DNA from: Bacteroidota bacterium
GTDB lineage: Bacteria; Bacteroidota; Bacteroidia; Cytophagales; Cyclobacteriaceae
Reading direction: 5' to 3'
Assembly (NCBI GenBank): GCA_016866235.1
Contig: VGMW01000002.1
Location: forward strand, 1 to 64,000
Length of the DNA stretch: 64,000 nucleotides
In this document: positions 17,986 to 26,004 of the stretch, one piece after another
Layout: the number at the start of each line of letters is the position of its first letter
Numbering within the stretch: the first letter of the stretch is position 1
Translations under genes and position numbers: made by a program
Notes under the pieces: generated by a model
The model's database searches: none
What the model saw: the letters and a program-made list of their open reading frames with translations, nothing else
Told to the model about the DNA's origin: nothing

Positions 17986-19856
17986 TTCCCGAGGTATATG
18001 GTTAGGATAGAAACGTCGGCAGGTGATACGCCAGAGATTCGTGACATTTGTCCGATGGTTTCCGGTTTTACCTTTTTGAGTTTTTCTCTGGCTTCTGATG
18101 AGAGCGCTTTAACGAGATCATAATTGAAGTCCGGCCGTATTTTATAATCCTCCAGCCCTTGTATTTTTTCTGCCAGCTTTTGTTCTCTATCGATATAGAC
18201 TTGGTACTTCAATTGAATTTCTGCCTGTTCGATAATTTCTTTTTTATAGCGTGACGTAAGATTTGAAAACTCAGGTGACAATTGTTGCAGTACGCCAGTT
18301 CCGATTTCAGGTCGCTTGAGCAAAACTGAGAGAGAAATTTTTTCGTTGATTGGTGCGGACTGTGCTTCTGTGAGAATTTGATTCGCTTCTTGTGGTGTGA
18401 CTTTGGTTTGTTCCAGAGCCTTGGTGATTTCTAATGTTCCACGTTCTTTCTCTAACAATTTCTGAAAACGGGATTCATCAGCCAAGCCTAGCTCATGGCC
18501 AGTTCTGGTCAATCGAAGATCAGCGTTGTCCTGGCGTAGAAGAATGCGATACTCTGCACGGGATGTGAACATTCGGTATGGCTCTTTTGTTCCCTTAGTG
18601 GTGAGGTCGTCAATTAGTACACCTATGTATGCCTGATCTCTTGTTAATGTGAATGCGGGTTTATTGTTAATCTTTAGGTGCGCGTTAATGCCCGCCATTA
18701 ATCCTTGACAGGCCGCTTCTTCGTACCCCGTAGTCCCATTGATCTGACCCGCAAAGTACAGATTATCAATTAGTTGTGTTTCTAAAGTAAGCTTTAATTG
18801 TTCTGGGGGGAAGAAGTCATATTCAATGGCATAGCCTGGACGGAACATTCTGGCTTTTTCAAAGCCCGGTATATTGATGAGTGCCTGATATTGAACGTCC
18901 TCAGGCAGAGATGTGCTGAAGCCATTGACGTAGATCTCAACTGTATTCCAGCCTTCCGGTTCAACAAAAATTTGATGTCTTTCGCGGTCAGCGAACCGAT
19001 TAATCTTATCCTCAATAGAAGGGCAATACCTTGGCCCCAAACCTTTTATGCGTCCCTGAAACATGGGAGATTTTTCAAACCCTGTTTTCAGAATATCGTG
19101 GACCTTATCGTTCGTATAGGTAATGTGACAGCTGAGTTGTTTTCTGGGCCCTGTCTCTGTTTTGTATGAGAAGACGCCCGGTTCCTCGTCGCCCGGCTGT
19201 TCTTCCATTTTTGAATAATCAAGGCTTCTTCCATCAATTCTTGGTGGTGTCCCGGTTTTCATTCGGCCCGCCTCAAACCCTAATGCTACCAGCTGCTCTG
19301 TTATTCCGTGTGAAGCCCTTTCAGCTGTTCTACCACCACCGAAGTTCTTTTCGCCTATATGTATTAGTCCGTTAAGAAAAGTTCCATTGGTTAAAACCAC
19401 GGCCTCGGAGAAAATTTCAAGTCCCATAGACGTTCTTACACCACAAGCTTTCTTGTCCTTAACTATGATTCCCGTAGCCATGTCTTGCCAGAAATCCACG
19501 TTCTTGGTCTTTTCAAGCGCTATTCTCCAGGATTCAGAAAAGCGCATTCTATCGTTTTGTGTTCTTGGACTCCACATAGCAGGCCCCTTTGACCTATTCA
19601 ACATTCTAAACTGAATTGCGCTCTCATCTGATACTATACCTGAATAACCCCCTAGGGCGTCTATTTCTCTAACAATTTGTCCTTTGGCCACACCCCCCAT
19701 GGCGGGGTTACAGGACATTTGTCCTATAGTGGTCATATTCATGGTTACCAACAAGACCCTAGATCCCATGTTTGCTGCCGCGGCCGCAGCTTCGCAGCCG
19801 GCATGCCCTGCCCCCACTACGATAACATCATACTTTGGAAAAATTCCGCTATTCAT
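17982..19856 (-). CDS. mnmG: tRNA uridine-5-carboxymethylaminomethyl(34) synthesis enzyme MnmG (GidA)
   Basis: MnmG with MnmE installs the cmnm5 group on U34 of tRNAs that read split codon boxes. The 624-residue length is normal. Residues 10-35 hold the FAD-binding DVIVVGAGHAGCEAAAAAA dinucleotide fold; 'SCNPAMGGVAKGQIVREIDALGG' follows near 50-72, and 'GTPPRIDGRSLDY' and 'CHITYTND' are further family signatures; the C-terminal helical domain ends with 'RISGVSPADVSILTIYL', the part that contacts tRNA and MnmE. The next gene start overlaps its stop. The 22-bp gap to ybeY upstream is almost filled by a ParB-type palindrome. mnmG is near the replication origin in many bacteria, which fits other signals here. 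Confidence 0.97.
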   Translation of the reverse strand: MNSGIFPKYDVIVVGAGHAGCEAAAAAANMGSRVLLVTMNMTTIGQMSCNPAMGGVAKGQIVREIDALGGYSGIVSDESAIQFRMLNRSKGPAMWSPRTQNDRMRFSESWRIALEKTKNVDFWQDMATGIIVKDKKACGVRTSMGLEIFSEAVVLTNGTFLNGLIHIGEKNFGGGRTAERASHGITEQLVALGFEAGRMKTGTPPRIDGRSLDYSKMEEQPGDEEPGVFSYKTETGPRKQLSCHITYTNDKVHDILKTGFEKSPMFQGRIKGLGPRYCPSIEDKINRFADRERHQIFVEPEGWNTVEIYVNGFSTSLPEDVQYQALINIPGFEKARMFRPGYAIEYDFFPPEQLKLTLETQLIDNLYFAGQINGTTGYEEAACQGLMAGINAHLKINNKPAFTLTRDQAYIGVLIDDLTTKGTKEPYRMFTSRAEYRILLRQDNADLRLTRTGHELGLADESRFQKLLEKERGTLEITKALEQTKVTPQEANQILTEAQSAPINEKISLSVLLKRPEIGTGVLQQLSPEFSNLTSRYKKEIIEQAEIQLKYQVYIDREQKLAEKIQGLEDYKIRPDFNYDLVKALSSEAREKLKKVKPETIGQMSRISGVSPADVSILTIYLGK

Positions 19857-19862
19857 ATCTTT

Positions 19863-19878
19863 TGTTCCACGTGGAACC
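19863..19878. other. ParB-binding (parS)-type site, 15 of 16 positions palindromic consensus
   Basis: TGTTCCACGTGGAACC differs by one end base from the perfect palindrome TGTTCCACGTGGAACA found 76 bp away, and shares the TGTTNCACGTG half of the well-known parS consensus TGTTNCACGTGAAACA. It fills the gap between the ybeY stop and the mnmG start. Its function as a ParB site is inferred. Confidence 0.7.
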
Positions 19879-20376
19879 TTAAAAACCTTTTTTAGATCCT
19901 TTTTTGGCCTTATTAGACTTTAGGGCCTTCTTTTTGATTGTTCCACGTGGAACACTCCACAAAGATAGGCAGGCATCCTCTTTTCTAGTCATTTCGGCCT
20001 TTTTAGATGGAGATTTATCACTATAACCCATGAGATGAAGAAATCCGTGGATAATCACCCGTCTTAGCTCAGTATGAAATTTTACGCCAAGTACATCCGA
20101 GTTTTCTTTAACCCGATCAGTACTGATGTAAAGCTCTCCGTTTATTTCCTTCCCACCGTCACCTAAATCAAAGGTTATGATATCCGTGAGGGTTTTATGT
20201 TTTAGGAATCGGTTGTTAATGTTCAAGAGAAACGGATCATTACAGAAAACTACCGAAGCTTGATTTAGACTAAATCCTTCTTTCTCGATTATTCTGGTTA
20301 TCCAGGATTTTAAATGAGAAGCCTGGTCAAGTTTGAACCTAACTTGATTTTTATGAAAGACGATCTTACTACTCAT
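19879..20376 (-). CDS. ybeY: Endoribonuclease YbeY (16S rRNA maturation / quality control)
   Basis: YbeY is a metal-dependent RNase needed for 16S rRNA 3'-end processing and ribosome quality control. The 165-residue protein has the family core 'NINNRFLKHKTLTDIITFD' and the metal motif His110-Gly-x-Leu-His114 followed by Gly-Tyr. The usual third ligand in HGxLHLxGYDH is Asp120 here (HLMGYSD); I recall this substitution from other Bacteroidota YbeY, so activity is still likely. It starts at an ATG sharing one base with the upstream ATPase stop (TAATG), so the two are coupled. The C-terminal 25 residues are a Lys-rich tail beyond the usual fold, and the codons for Ser-Val-Pro-Arg-Gly-Thr within it form a perfect ParB-type palindrome. 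Confidence 0.94.
   Translation of the reverse strand: MSSKIVFHKNQVRFKLDQASHLKSWITRIIEKEGFSLNQASVVFCNDPFLLNINNRFLKHKTLTDIITFDLGDGGKEINGELYISTDRVKENSDVLGVKFHTELRRVIIHGFLHLMGYSDKSPSKKAEMTRKEDACLSLWSVPRGTIKKKALKSNKAKKGSKKGF
19939..19954. other. Perfect 16-bp ParB-binding (parS)-type palindrome inside the 3' end of ybeY
   Basis: TGTTCCACGTGGAACA is a full 16-bp palindrome and conforms to the parS half-site TGTTNCACGTG on both strands. It lies within the coding sequence of the YbeY tail, where it dictates the residues Val-Pro-Arg-Gly-Thr. A near-identical copy is 76 bp to the left. No parA or parB gene is in the window. Confidence 0.75.
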
Positions 20377-20774
20377 TACTTATAGAAGCAGAGCTTGACG
20401 CAGCTTCCATTATTTTCAAAAGAGACCTCATCCGCCAGGTGCTTCATCAGAAATATTCCTCTACCGGCTGGTTTGTCAATGTTTTCAGGAAGTGTCGGGT
20501 CTGGAAGTTGTTGATAATCAAATCCTTGCCCACTATCCTGGATAATAAAACGAATCGAATGGTCATCCATTGACAGGGTTAAAGACACATTTTTCTCCGG
20601 ATCGGCAGCGCTTCCATGACGAATGGCATTGTTAACCGCCTCGGTTACTGAAATCATGATGTTGCCATAGATGTCATCATCCATCCTGTAATCATCCCTG
20701 GCATTTTCAATGAAGCTCTCGATCATCCGGATGTTTTCCGGTATCGCGGGAATATCGATGGTGATGCTCTTCAT
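20376..20774 (-). CDS. RsbW/SpoIIAB-like serine-protein kinase/anti-sigma ATPase (HATPase_c_2)
   Basis: The protein is a stand-alone GHKL ATPase of the anti-sigma/switch-kinase type. It has the N box SVTEAVNNAIRHG, the G1 box QDSGQGFD and the G2 segment GRGIFLMK. In partner-switching systems such proteins bind a sigma factor and phosphorylate a STAS-domain antagonist; neither partner is in this window. I chose the ATG at 20774 (132 residues); a TTG at 20789 overlapping the DUF4175 stop would add five residues. It sits between a DUF4175 membrane protein and ybeY, coupled to the latter by a TAATG junction, so it may tune envelope or ribosome functions, which is inference. Confidence 0.86.
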   Translation of the reverse strand: MKSITIDIPAIPENIRMIESFIENARDDYRMDDDIYGNIMISVTEAVNNAIRHGSAADPEKNVSLTLSMDDHSIRFIIQDSGQGFDYQQLPDPTLPENIDKPAGRGIFLMKHLADEVSFENNGSCVKLCFYK

Positions 20775-20785
20775 CAAATAATTAT

Positions 20786-23700
20786 TCAAAACTGCTTTCC
20801 TAGGCGCTGAAGATACTGCTCTGCTTCCTTTTTATAATACGGATACATCTTTAACGGAACACTTCTGAGCAATTCCGATTCACGCTCCTTCATGCGAAGA
20901 TATTCTCTAAAGGCTTTCGGAATATCTTTTTCATAATCTTTTGCCGTCTCCCCTTTTCGCTCCGGATCCATCTCCTGTTCACGCATAGACTTTTCAGCTT
21001 CAAGCAATCGGGTTAAAATTTCCTTTTGTCTTCGAATGGTTTGTTCCGTTATCTGCTTGTTCACCAGATCAATTTCTGTTTGCTCCATTTTAGCAGGGAT
21101 GTCGCCGCCAATCTTTTGTCCATTTTGCTCGTCAAGTTTTTCCTGAAGATTTTGCAACGCCTTCCGAATCCTCTCCTGCTCTGCCGCCATTCGAGCCAGC
21201 TCCTCCGAAAGTTCCCTCCCACCCTTTTGCCCGTTTTTGATCTGTTCAATCTGCTCGTTCAACTGACGTTGCATTTCTGCCAATCCTGGATTTTTCCCTT
21301 TCTTCTTTCCCTTTCCTTTTCCAGGCTTTGACATCATTTCCATCATCATCTGAAAATGATCATTTAGCATCAGCGAAAGATTGTTCATGGAAGTCATACT
21401 TAACTGCATCTCTGCCGAAGCATTGCTTTTCTTTCTTTCTCTGATGAATTCAGTAGAACGATCAAGATGATGGTTAAGCTCACCGATTTCACGTGTAACA
21501 AAACTTCCAAGCGCCATATCTTTTTTCCCTAATTCCATTAAACTGTCTTCCAGAACCTTGGCATCGTCCTGCAATTTCAACTGATACTGTGAAAGCCTCA
21601 GGTAGTCGGGATCAGCGGTATTTACCTTTGAAAACTCCTTCATGTTCTGCTCCTCATCAAAAGACAACTTGAGCATGCCATGCAATATTTGCCTTAAGCT
21701 TTCAAGGTTGGCCATGTCCATTTCCATCTGCATGGCGCTCTGCATGTTGGAAAGATTCTTTTCCATTTCTTTCATTTTTTGGATGGCCTTTTTCTGGGAC
21801 TCTCCTGATTTTTTACTGTCCCCACCCTTCAATTCCTGCTCACTCTTTTTCATTTCTTCCTGAACTGAATCGAAGTCGCTGTCTTCAGGTAAAGCCGAGT
21901 CGTCCTCACCCAACTCTTCTGCAGTTTTTCTGATGTCCTCCATCTGAAGTTTCTCATCGCCCAGATTTTCTTCGAGCGCTTTTTGTTGTTCGGCCAATTG
22001 GTCCTGTTCGGATTTTTTCTCCTCCCCTTTTTCGTTTCCGTCCAAAGTTTCTTTAAGAATTTTCTCCTGGTTTTTGATGCTCTCTTTAAGTCGATTCAGG
22101 CTTTGATCGATTTTTGATTCGAGCTGAAGCTGTTTGAATAACTCCTTGATTCGATCGAGCTCCTTTTCAAGGTTGATCTCATTGCGCTGAATCTTATCGA
22201 GAAGTTTCTGCATTTGTTCAGGCTTTGCATTTTCACGCAGAAGCTTTTCAAGCTCTCCGAAAAGTTTCTTGGTTTCCTCATCCAGTAATTCATCCATCAG
22301 CTTCTGCAGCTGCTCGGTCTTTTCTTTGATCCGCTCATCCTGCTCATCGAATGACGTTCTCTTGTCATTGAGCAACTTATTTTCCTGACTTAGTTCCTGG
22401 AGCGCTTTTTCAAGATCATTTTTTTGCTTCAGGATGTCTTCCATCATCGCCTTATCCTGCCAGTCAAGACTTTGCTTACCACGAAGCTTTTGTTGAGCCT
22501 CTTCAATTAATTTGCTTAAGGTCTTTACTTGTTCTGAGCCTGTTTTGATTTCCTCTTTTGTCCTTGACTCAGAAAGTTTTATTTGCTGATCAAGCGCTCT
22601 TTTGCCCGGCACCATCAAAACAAATTGCTCGCTTCGGGTTGACTTATTTCCATTTACACCGTCGTTGTCCCATACCTGCAGGTAATACTCCAGCCGATCG
22701 CCTGGGGCCAACGAAAGGGAATCGATAGACCAAATTTGTATGAACTCCTGTGATGCCTTGCCCGGCAAAATCTGAATGGGGTAGGACCGGTATTCAAGCT
22801 CTTTGATGCCGATACCGGACTTTCGCCAAAAAACCTTTAATGACTGAATTCCGTGATCATCGCTTACATCTCCGCCGAGGTAAACAGCTTTGAAAAAAAC
22901 AGAGTCCTGAGCGTTGCGTACCGAAATCTTTGGAAACTCATCTTTAATAACTTTCACATCATATCCGATCACATCTTTGTTTTCGCCAAAATCATTTTTA
23001 AGTCTGATCTCAAAAGGCGAATCATCCCGAAAAACTTTTTGGAAAGAAAACCACTCGTTTCTCTCAGCGTTCATGGCTTCGGCCATGCCTTCACCAAATT
23101 TTATACTGGCTTCCTGCGCGGCGCGGGTTGATATCTTCCATTTAACCGTAGTTCCTTCCGGCACTTCCAGATTTCCTGCATTGTCAATTTTTTGAGAACG
23201 CATACCGAGATAACTCGGAAAAATCAGCTCACTCGAAAGCCCTGAAAGTTCCGGCCGCGATTTGATTTCGATTTTATAGGCACCTGAATAATAACCCGCA
23301 GCATAGAGCCGGAACTCTTGTGATTTCTGAATCCTGGAGAAAATAAAACGAAACTGATTTTTTCCATCAGGCACCATCTTTCGAAGCATGCCATTTTGTT
23401 CCACGAAAAGTTCGTCGGGCAATGAACCGCCTTCAAGACCGGCCAACAGCTCAAAGTCTTCTCCCATATATCCTTTCAATTCCTGATTCTGAATCTGGAA
23501 ATCAAAGGGCGCCTGTGGGACGTATGTTTCAGAAAAGTTAAGGATGCGGGTGGTGCTACCGGTGATTACCGTTGAATTAATCAACAGCACGGCAATCAAG
23601 ACCGTTGTAGGCACGACAAGCCACGGCAGGTATTTTTTATTCAGCCGTAGATCAATTGTTTTTTCGAATGCCAATGTTCCGATCCGTACAAATTTCTGAC

Positions 23701-24082
23701 GTAAACTGGCCTCGGCCAGGGGAGAGTCCACCGTCTTCGAAAGCTGCAGCATGTTCAGCAGTTGATCATCTACCTGCTGATCCGACTTTCCGATAATCTT
23801 AGCTGCGATTTCATTGTCCATACCCCTTTTGAACAAATACCAGAGCAGGGGCTCGCGCAGGTACTTTAACCAACAGACGACCAGCAGGCCAATAAACGCA
23901 GCAAGAACGATCAGGCGAAGGAATGAATTCAACCATAAAAAATGCTCGCTGAAGGAGGCAAACAACACATAAGACAAAATAACACCCGCGCTCAGCATCG
24001 ACCCTCGTAGCAGCTGACTCAGGTAGTAACGGTTTTTAAATGGAAGCAACCGTTCATCAATTCTTTTTGTCCACTCAGTCAT
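20786..24082 (-). CDS. DUF4175 family large membrane-anchored coiled-coil protein
   Basis: This is a 1098-residue protein. Three hydrophobic segments near residues 25-45, 48-70 and 150-170 anchor the N-terminus in the inner membrane. A beta-rich periplasmic part follows (about 180-480; 'KAVYLGGDVSDDHGIQSLKVFW' is an Ig-like DUF4175 hallmark), then about 450 residues of Gln/Glu/Lys-rich heptads that should form long coiled coils with several acidic runs (residues 510-1030). The family is common in Bacteroidota and alphaproteobacteria and has no established function. The N-terminal topology and long coiled coil suggest an envelope-spanning scaffold. The coupled ATPase, YbeY and MnmG genes follow downstream; an ATG at 24082 is supported by the membrane segment pattern. 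Confidence 0.85.
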   Translation of the reverse strand: MTEWTKRIDERLLPFKNRYYLSQLLRGSMLSAGVILSYVLFASFSEHFLWLNSFLRLIVLAAFIGLLVVCWLKYLREPLLWYLFKRGMDNEIAAKIIGKSDQQVDDQLLNMLQLSKTVDSPLAEASLRQKFVRIGTLAFEKTIDLRLNKKYLPWLVVPTTVLIAVLLINSTVITGSTTRILNFSETYVPQAPFDFQIQNQELKGYMGEDFELLAGLEGGSLPDELFVEQNGMLRKMVPDGKNQFRFIFSRIQKSQEFRLYAAGYYSGAYKIEIKSRPELSGLSSELIFPSYLGMRSQKIDNAGNLEVPEGTTVKWKISTRAAQEASIKFGEGMAEAMNAERNEWFSFQKVFRDDSPFEIRLKNDFGENKDVIGYDVKVIKDEFPKISVRNAQDSVFFKAVYLGGDVSDDHGIQSLKVFWRKSGIGIKELEYRSYPIQILPGKASQEFIQIWSIDSLSLAPGDRLEYYLQVWDNDGVNGNKSTRSEQFVLMVPGKRALDQQIKLSESRTKEEIKTGSEQVKTLSKLIEEAQQKLRGKQSLDWQDKAMMEDILKQKNDLEKALQELSQENKLLNDKRTSFDEQDERIKEKTEQLQKLMDELLDEETKKLFGELEKLLRENAKPEQMQKLLDKIQRNEINLEKELDRIKELFKQLQLESKIDQSLNRLKESIKNQEKILKETLDGNEKGEEKKSEQDQLAEQQKALEENLGDEKLQMEDIRKTAEELGEDDSALPEDSDFDSVQEEMKKSEQELKGGDSKKSGESQKKAIQKMKEMEKNLSNMQSAMQMEMDMANLESLRQILHGMLKLSFDEEQNMKEFSKVNTADPDYLRLSQYQLKLQDDAKVLEDSLMELGKKDMALGSFVTREIGELNHHLDRSTEFIRERKKSNASAEMQLSMTSMNNLSLMLNDHFQMMMEMMSKPGKGKGKKKGKNPGLAEMQRQLNEQIEQIKNGQKGGRELSEELARMAAEQERIRKALQNLQEKLDEQNGQKIGGDIPAKMEQTEIDLVNKQITEQTIRRQKEILTRLLEAEKSMREQEMDPERKGETAKDYEKDIPKAFREYLRMKERESELLRSVPLKMYPYYKKEAEQYLQRLGKQF
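21485..21500. other. Degenerate ParB-type site inside the DUF4175 gene
   Basis: GATTTCACGTGTAACA keeps the CACGTG core, both inner TT/AA pairs and the outer ACA end of the parS consensus, but mismatches at three positions. It may be a weak site or chance; it is listed because it lies between the strong sites at 19.9 kb and the one at 25.3 kb. Confidence 0.25.
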
Positions 24083-24147
24083 CGCAAAGAATCAATTGAA
24101 ACGCTTGATTTTTTTGTTGGTTTGATCGGAGCATAAAAAGTGCAGCA

Positions 24148-24525
24148 TCATTCGGCAGGATTTTCATCAGGATTCCATCCAAGCTCGTGAACAAAGTATT
24201 CAACGACATGCTCGCGCAGGAGATGCTCCTGTTCAAGGAGATCAAATCGGGGTAATTTTTTGACCAACTCCCAATGCGGCCATCCTTCCTGATCAATGCC
24301 TTTGAGTTCATAATAGCCCGCCAGGCTAAGTACTTTACAGATGGCAATGTGCATGAGATCTTGTTTTTCCTCTTTGGAAAAATTTCTATTGCCTTTGCCC
24401 AGTTCATGTACGCCAATAATGAATAGTACCGCATTTAAATCCTTGGGCCTTTTTCCTATTGTCTTTTGAAGGTATAGCGTAAGCCTTCCCCACTTTCTGG
24501 CCAGTTCCAGATCACGTTTATACAT
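24148..24525 (-). CDS. Conserved hypothetical protein (125 aa, Bacteroidota type)
   Basis: I do not recognise a named domain. The 125-residue protein is compact, predicted helical and soluble, with a 'NAVLFIIGVHELGKG' segment followed by a 'KEEKQDLMHIAICKVLS' helix and a His/Glu-rich C-terminal third (HLLREHVVEYFVHELGW). Several His and Glu residues are spaced as in helical metal-binding proteins, but no standard motif is present. It lies between the carboxymuconolactone-decarboxylase-like gene (6-bp gap) and the DUF4175 gene (65-bp gap) on the same strand, so it may belong to the same long transcript as ybeY and mnmG. Confidence 0.75.
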   Translation of the reverse strand: MYKRDLELARKWGRLTLYLQKTIGKRPKDLNAVLFIIGVHELGKGNRNFSKEEKQDLMHIAICKVLSLAGYYELKGIDQEGWPHWELVKKLPRFDLLEQEHLLREHVVEYFVHELGWNPDENPAE

Positions 24526-24531
24526 TTTCAG

Positions 24532-24873
24532 TTACGAAGCCTGCAGAGCATTCCAATATTCAAAAGCCCTTCTGAGATGGGGAATAACAATGGTTCCGCC
24601 GATCAGGGTTGCGACACCCATGGCTTCCTGAACTTCTTCTGTTTTGAAGCCCACCTCCTTACATTTTCCCAAATGATACTTTACGCAATCATCACACCGC
24701 AATACGAGCGAACAAGTAAGGCCGATGAGCTCTTTTGTCCGAATATCCAGTGCGCCTGGCGCGTAAGCATTCGTGTCTAGGTTAAAAATCCTTTTGATCA
24801 GGAGATTATCACTGTCGAGGATCTGTTTATTCATCGCCGAGCGATAGTCATTAAACTGTTCTACCAATCCCAT
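24532..24873 (-). CDS. Carboxymuconolactone decarboxylase / AhpD-like protein
   Basis: From the ATG at 24873 the protein has 113 residues; an upstream ATG in frame at 24966 would overlap comF on the other strand and add 31 residues unlike the family. The AhpD-type redox motif is complete: Glu48 in 'TKELIGL', Cys60-Asp-Asp-Cys63, and His67. Such proteins act as alkylhydroperoxidases or thiol-disulfide switches; a true carboxymuconolactone decarboxylase is unlikely with the CxxC motif. The conserved 'AMGVATLIGGTIVIPHLRRAFE' C-terminal helix pair supports the trimeric AhpD fold. It is divergent from comF, 45 bp apart, and leads the leftward block. Confidence 0.88.
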   Translation of the reverse strand: MGLVEQFNDYRSAMNKQILDSDNLLIKRIFNLDTNAYAPGALDIRTKELIGLTCSLVLRCDDCVKYHLGKCKEVGFKTEEVQEAMGVATLIGGTIVIPHLRRAFEYWNALQAS

Positions 24874-24899
24874 ACGTGTATTTAGTTTGCGAAGCACCT

Positions 24900-24907
24900 C
24901 AAATCTA
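24900..24907 (-). promoter_or_regulatory. -7 promoter element for the leftward AhpD-like / DUF4175 block
   Basis: Read on the minus strand, TAGATTTG matches the TAnnTTTG element and lies 26 bp before the ATG at 24873. It sits in the 45-bp divergent gap next to comF. No clear -33 TTG was found at the right distance. Confidence 0.4.
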
Positions 24908-24918
24908 ATCAGCCGAAA

Positions 24919-25611
24919 ATGAATTGGAGTTACCTGGAAGACTTTGCAAGATTGTTTTTTCCTCACTTCTGTTATGGATGTGGCGGCTCGATGGTTTCAG
25001 GCGAGAAATTATTGTGCACCTCCTGCATTATGCAGCTCCCTTATTTGTCCTATGGACAAAATGAAAACAACCCGCTAACCCGCCGACTGGTTTCTAAAAC
25101 CCGTTTTGAATACGGTTTTGCTTTGCTTCGATTTAAACAGTCCGGGCTTGCTCAAAATTTATTGCACGCATTAAAATACCAGGCACAGCCCGAAATTGGC
25201 TTTCGTCTTGGGCAAATCCTTGGTTTACGAATGTCCAGGCAGGGTTTTTCAGAGAATTTTGATTTGGTTTTACCAGTTCCCATCCATGTTTCACGTGAAC
25301 GGGTTAGGGGCTATAACCAAAGTGAAGCCTTTGCGAATGGCGTTGCCGCAGGGATCGGCAAGGAGGCCATCATTAAATCGGCGGTTCGCTTGCGTAAGAC
25401 AGAGACCCAAACCAGGAAGGATAAAATGAGCAGATGGAGAAATGTAGAAGGGTCGTTTAAAGTTCTTGATCCTGAAGTTATCCGAGGAAAACGCATTCTT
25501 ATCGTCGATGATGTTATTACGACCGGCGCGACAGTAGAGGCCTGTGCGGCAGAAATCATGAAATATGACCCAATTTCACTAGGCGCAGCTTGTATTGCCG
25601 ACGTTGTTTAG
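24919..25611 (+). CDS. ComF family protein (phosphoribosyltransferase fold)
   Basis: This is a 230-residue ComF/GntX-type protein. It starts with a four-cysteine zinc finger (CYGCG near residue 18 and CTSC near 34), then the 'LKYQAQPEIG' helix, 'PVPIHVSRERVRGYNQSE', the classic ComF signature, and a C-terminal PRPP-binding loop ILIVDDVITTGAT. In naturally competent bacteria ComF helps in DNA uptake; in others its substrate is unknown. The ATG at 24919 directly precedes the conserved 'LFFPHFCYGCG'. A ParB-like palindrome core (TTCACGTGAA) is built into the conserved HVSRER codons. Weak hairpins follow the stop. Confidence 0.93.
   Translation: MNWSYLEDFARLFFPHFCYGCGGSMVSGEKLLCTSCIMQLPYLSYGQNENNPLTRRLVSKTRFEYGFALLRFKQSGLAQNLLHALKYQAQPEIGFRLGQILGLRMSRQGFSENFDLVLPVPIHVSRERVRGYNQSEAFANGVAAGIGKEAIIKSAVRLRKTETQTRKDKMSRWRNVEGSFKVLDPEVIRGKRILIVDDVITTGATVEACAAEIMKYDPISLGAACIADVV
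25287..25302. other. ParB-type site (13 of 16 parS consensus) inside comF
   Basis: TGTTTCACGTGAACGG matches TGTTNCACGTGAAACA except for its last three bases and contains the perfect 10-bp palindrome TTCACGTGAA. It overlaps codons for the family-conserved HVSRER residues, so it could be chance driven by protein constraint; it is supported only by proximity to the two strong sites at 19.9 kb. Confidence 0.4.
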
Positions 25612-26004
25612 GGTAAAAAACCCCCTAATTCTCAGCATGTTACAAATGCTATTACTTTTTAGCCTAACACTCCAGAGTCCAATTCATTCACATTTCAAGG
25701 AAGTTATGCACAGCGATTTCCGGAAAGCACATAACCAACTGATTTACAGATAAATACACCTATTTTAATAAATCAATTATTTGTGGAAATCTTTTTTTCA
25801 GCACTGATTTTCACTCAATTCTTTGCTTTATAAGCCTCAGATTATCAGCGAATTTCTATTCCAAATTACCCTCATAAGCCTTAGAAGCACCTTAAAATGC
25901 CCCGTAGATCAAATCGAAATTGTTGGGGATTGGGCAAAAGGAACAAGAATTACTCCTGGCAATCCGTTATGCTCCCCTGAGGTTGGTAAAAGTATATTTA
26001 CCCA
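25612..26004. other. 393-bp intergenic gap with DnaA-box-like site and AT-rich tract
   Basis: This is the longest gene-free stretch in the window. It starts with weak hairpins after comF, holds TTATGCACA (25704-25712, TTATNCACA type), then an AT-rich tract at about 25740-25800 with ATTTGTGGAAAT (a reverse DnaA box with two mismatches), and a run of sequence up to the TTG start of the 1552-residue protein. A box plus AT-rich tract plus the nearby strand switch and ParB-like sites make it a second candidate origin element beside the 15.3-15.5 kb gap. It also must contain the promoter of the large exported protein gene; I saw no clear TAnnTTTG (TATATTTA near 25993 is one base off). Confidence 0.35.
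25634..25660 (+). terminator. Weak hairpin plus T run after comF
   Basis: AGCAT/ATGCT arms (5 bp) with a 7-nt loop are followed by ATTACTTTTT. A second weak stem, TTAGGG/CCCTAA, overlaps the comF stop at 25608-25628. Either could end comF transcription; the stems are short, so confidence is low. Confidence 0.35.

Noticed and set aside
18435-18450. TGTTCCACGT half-site inside mnmG as a further ParB site
   Set aside because: Only the left ten bases match; the right half is unrelated. A similar half-site lies near 23397.
18798-19169. 123-codon plus-strand frame inside mnmG
   Set aside because: It is fully antisense to a conserved gene.
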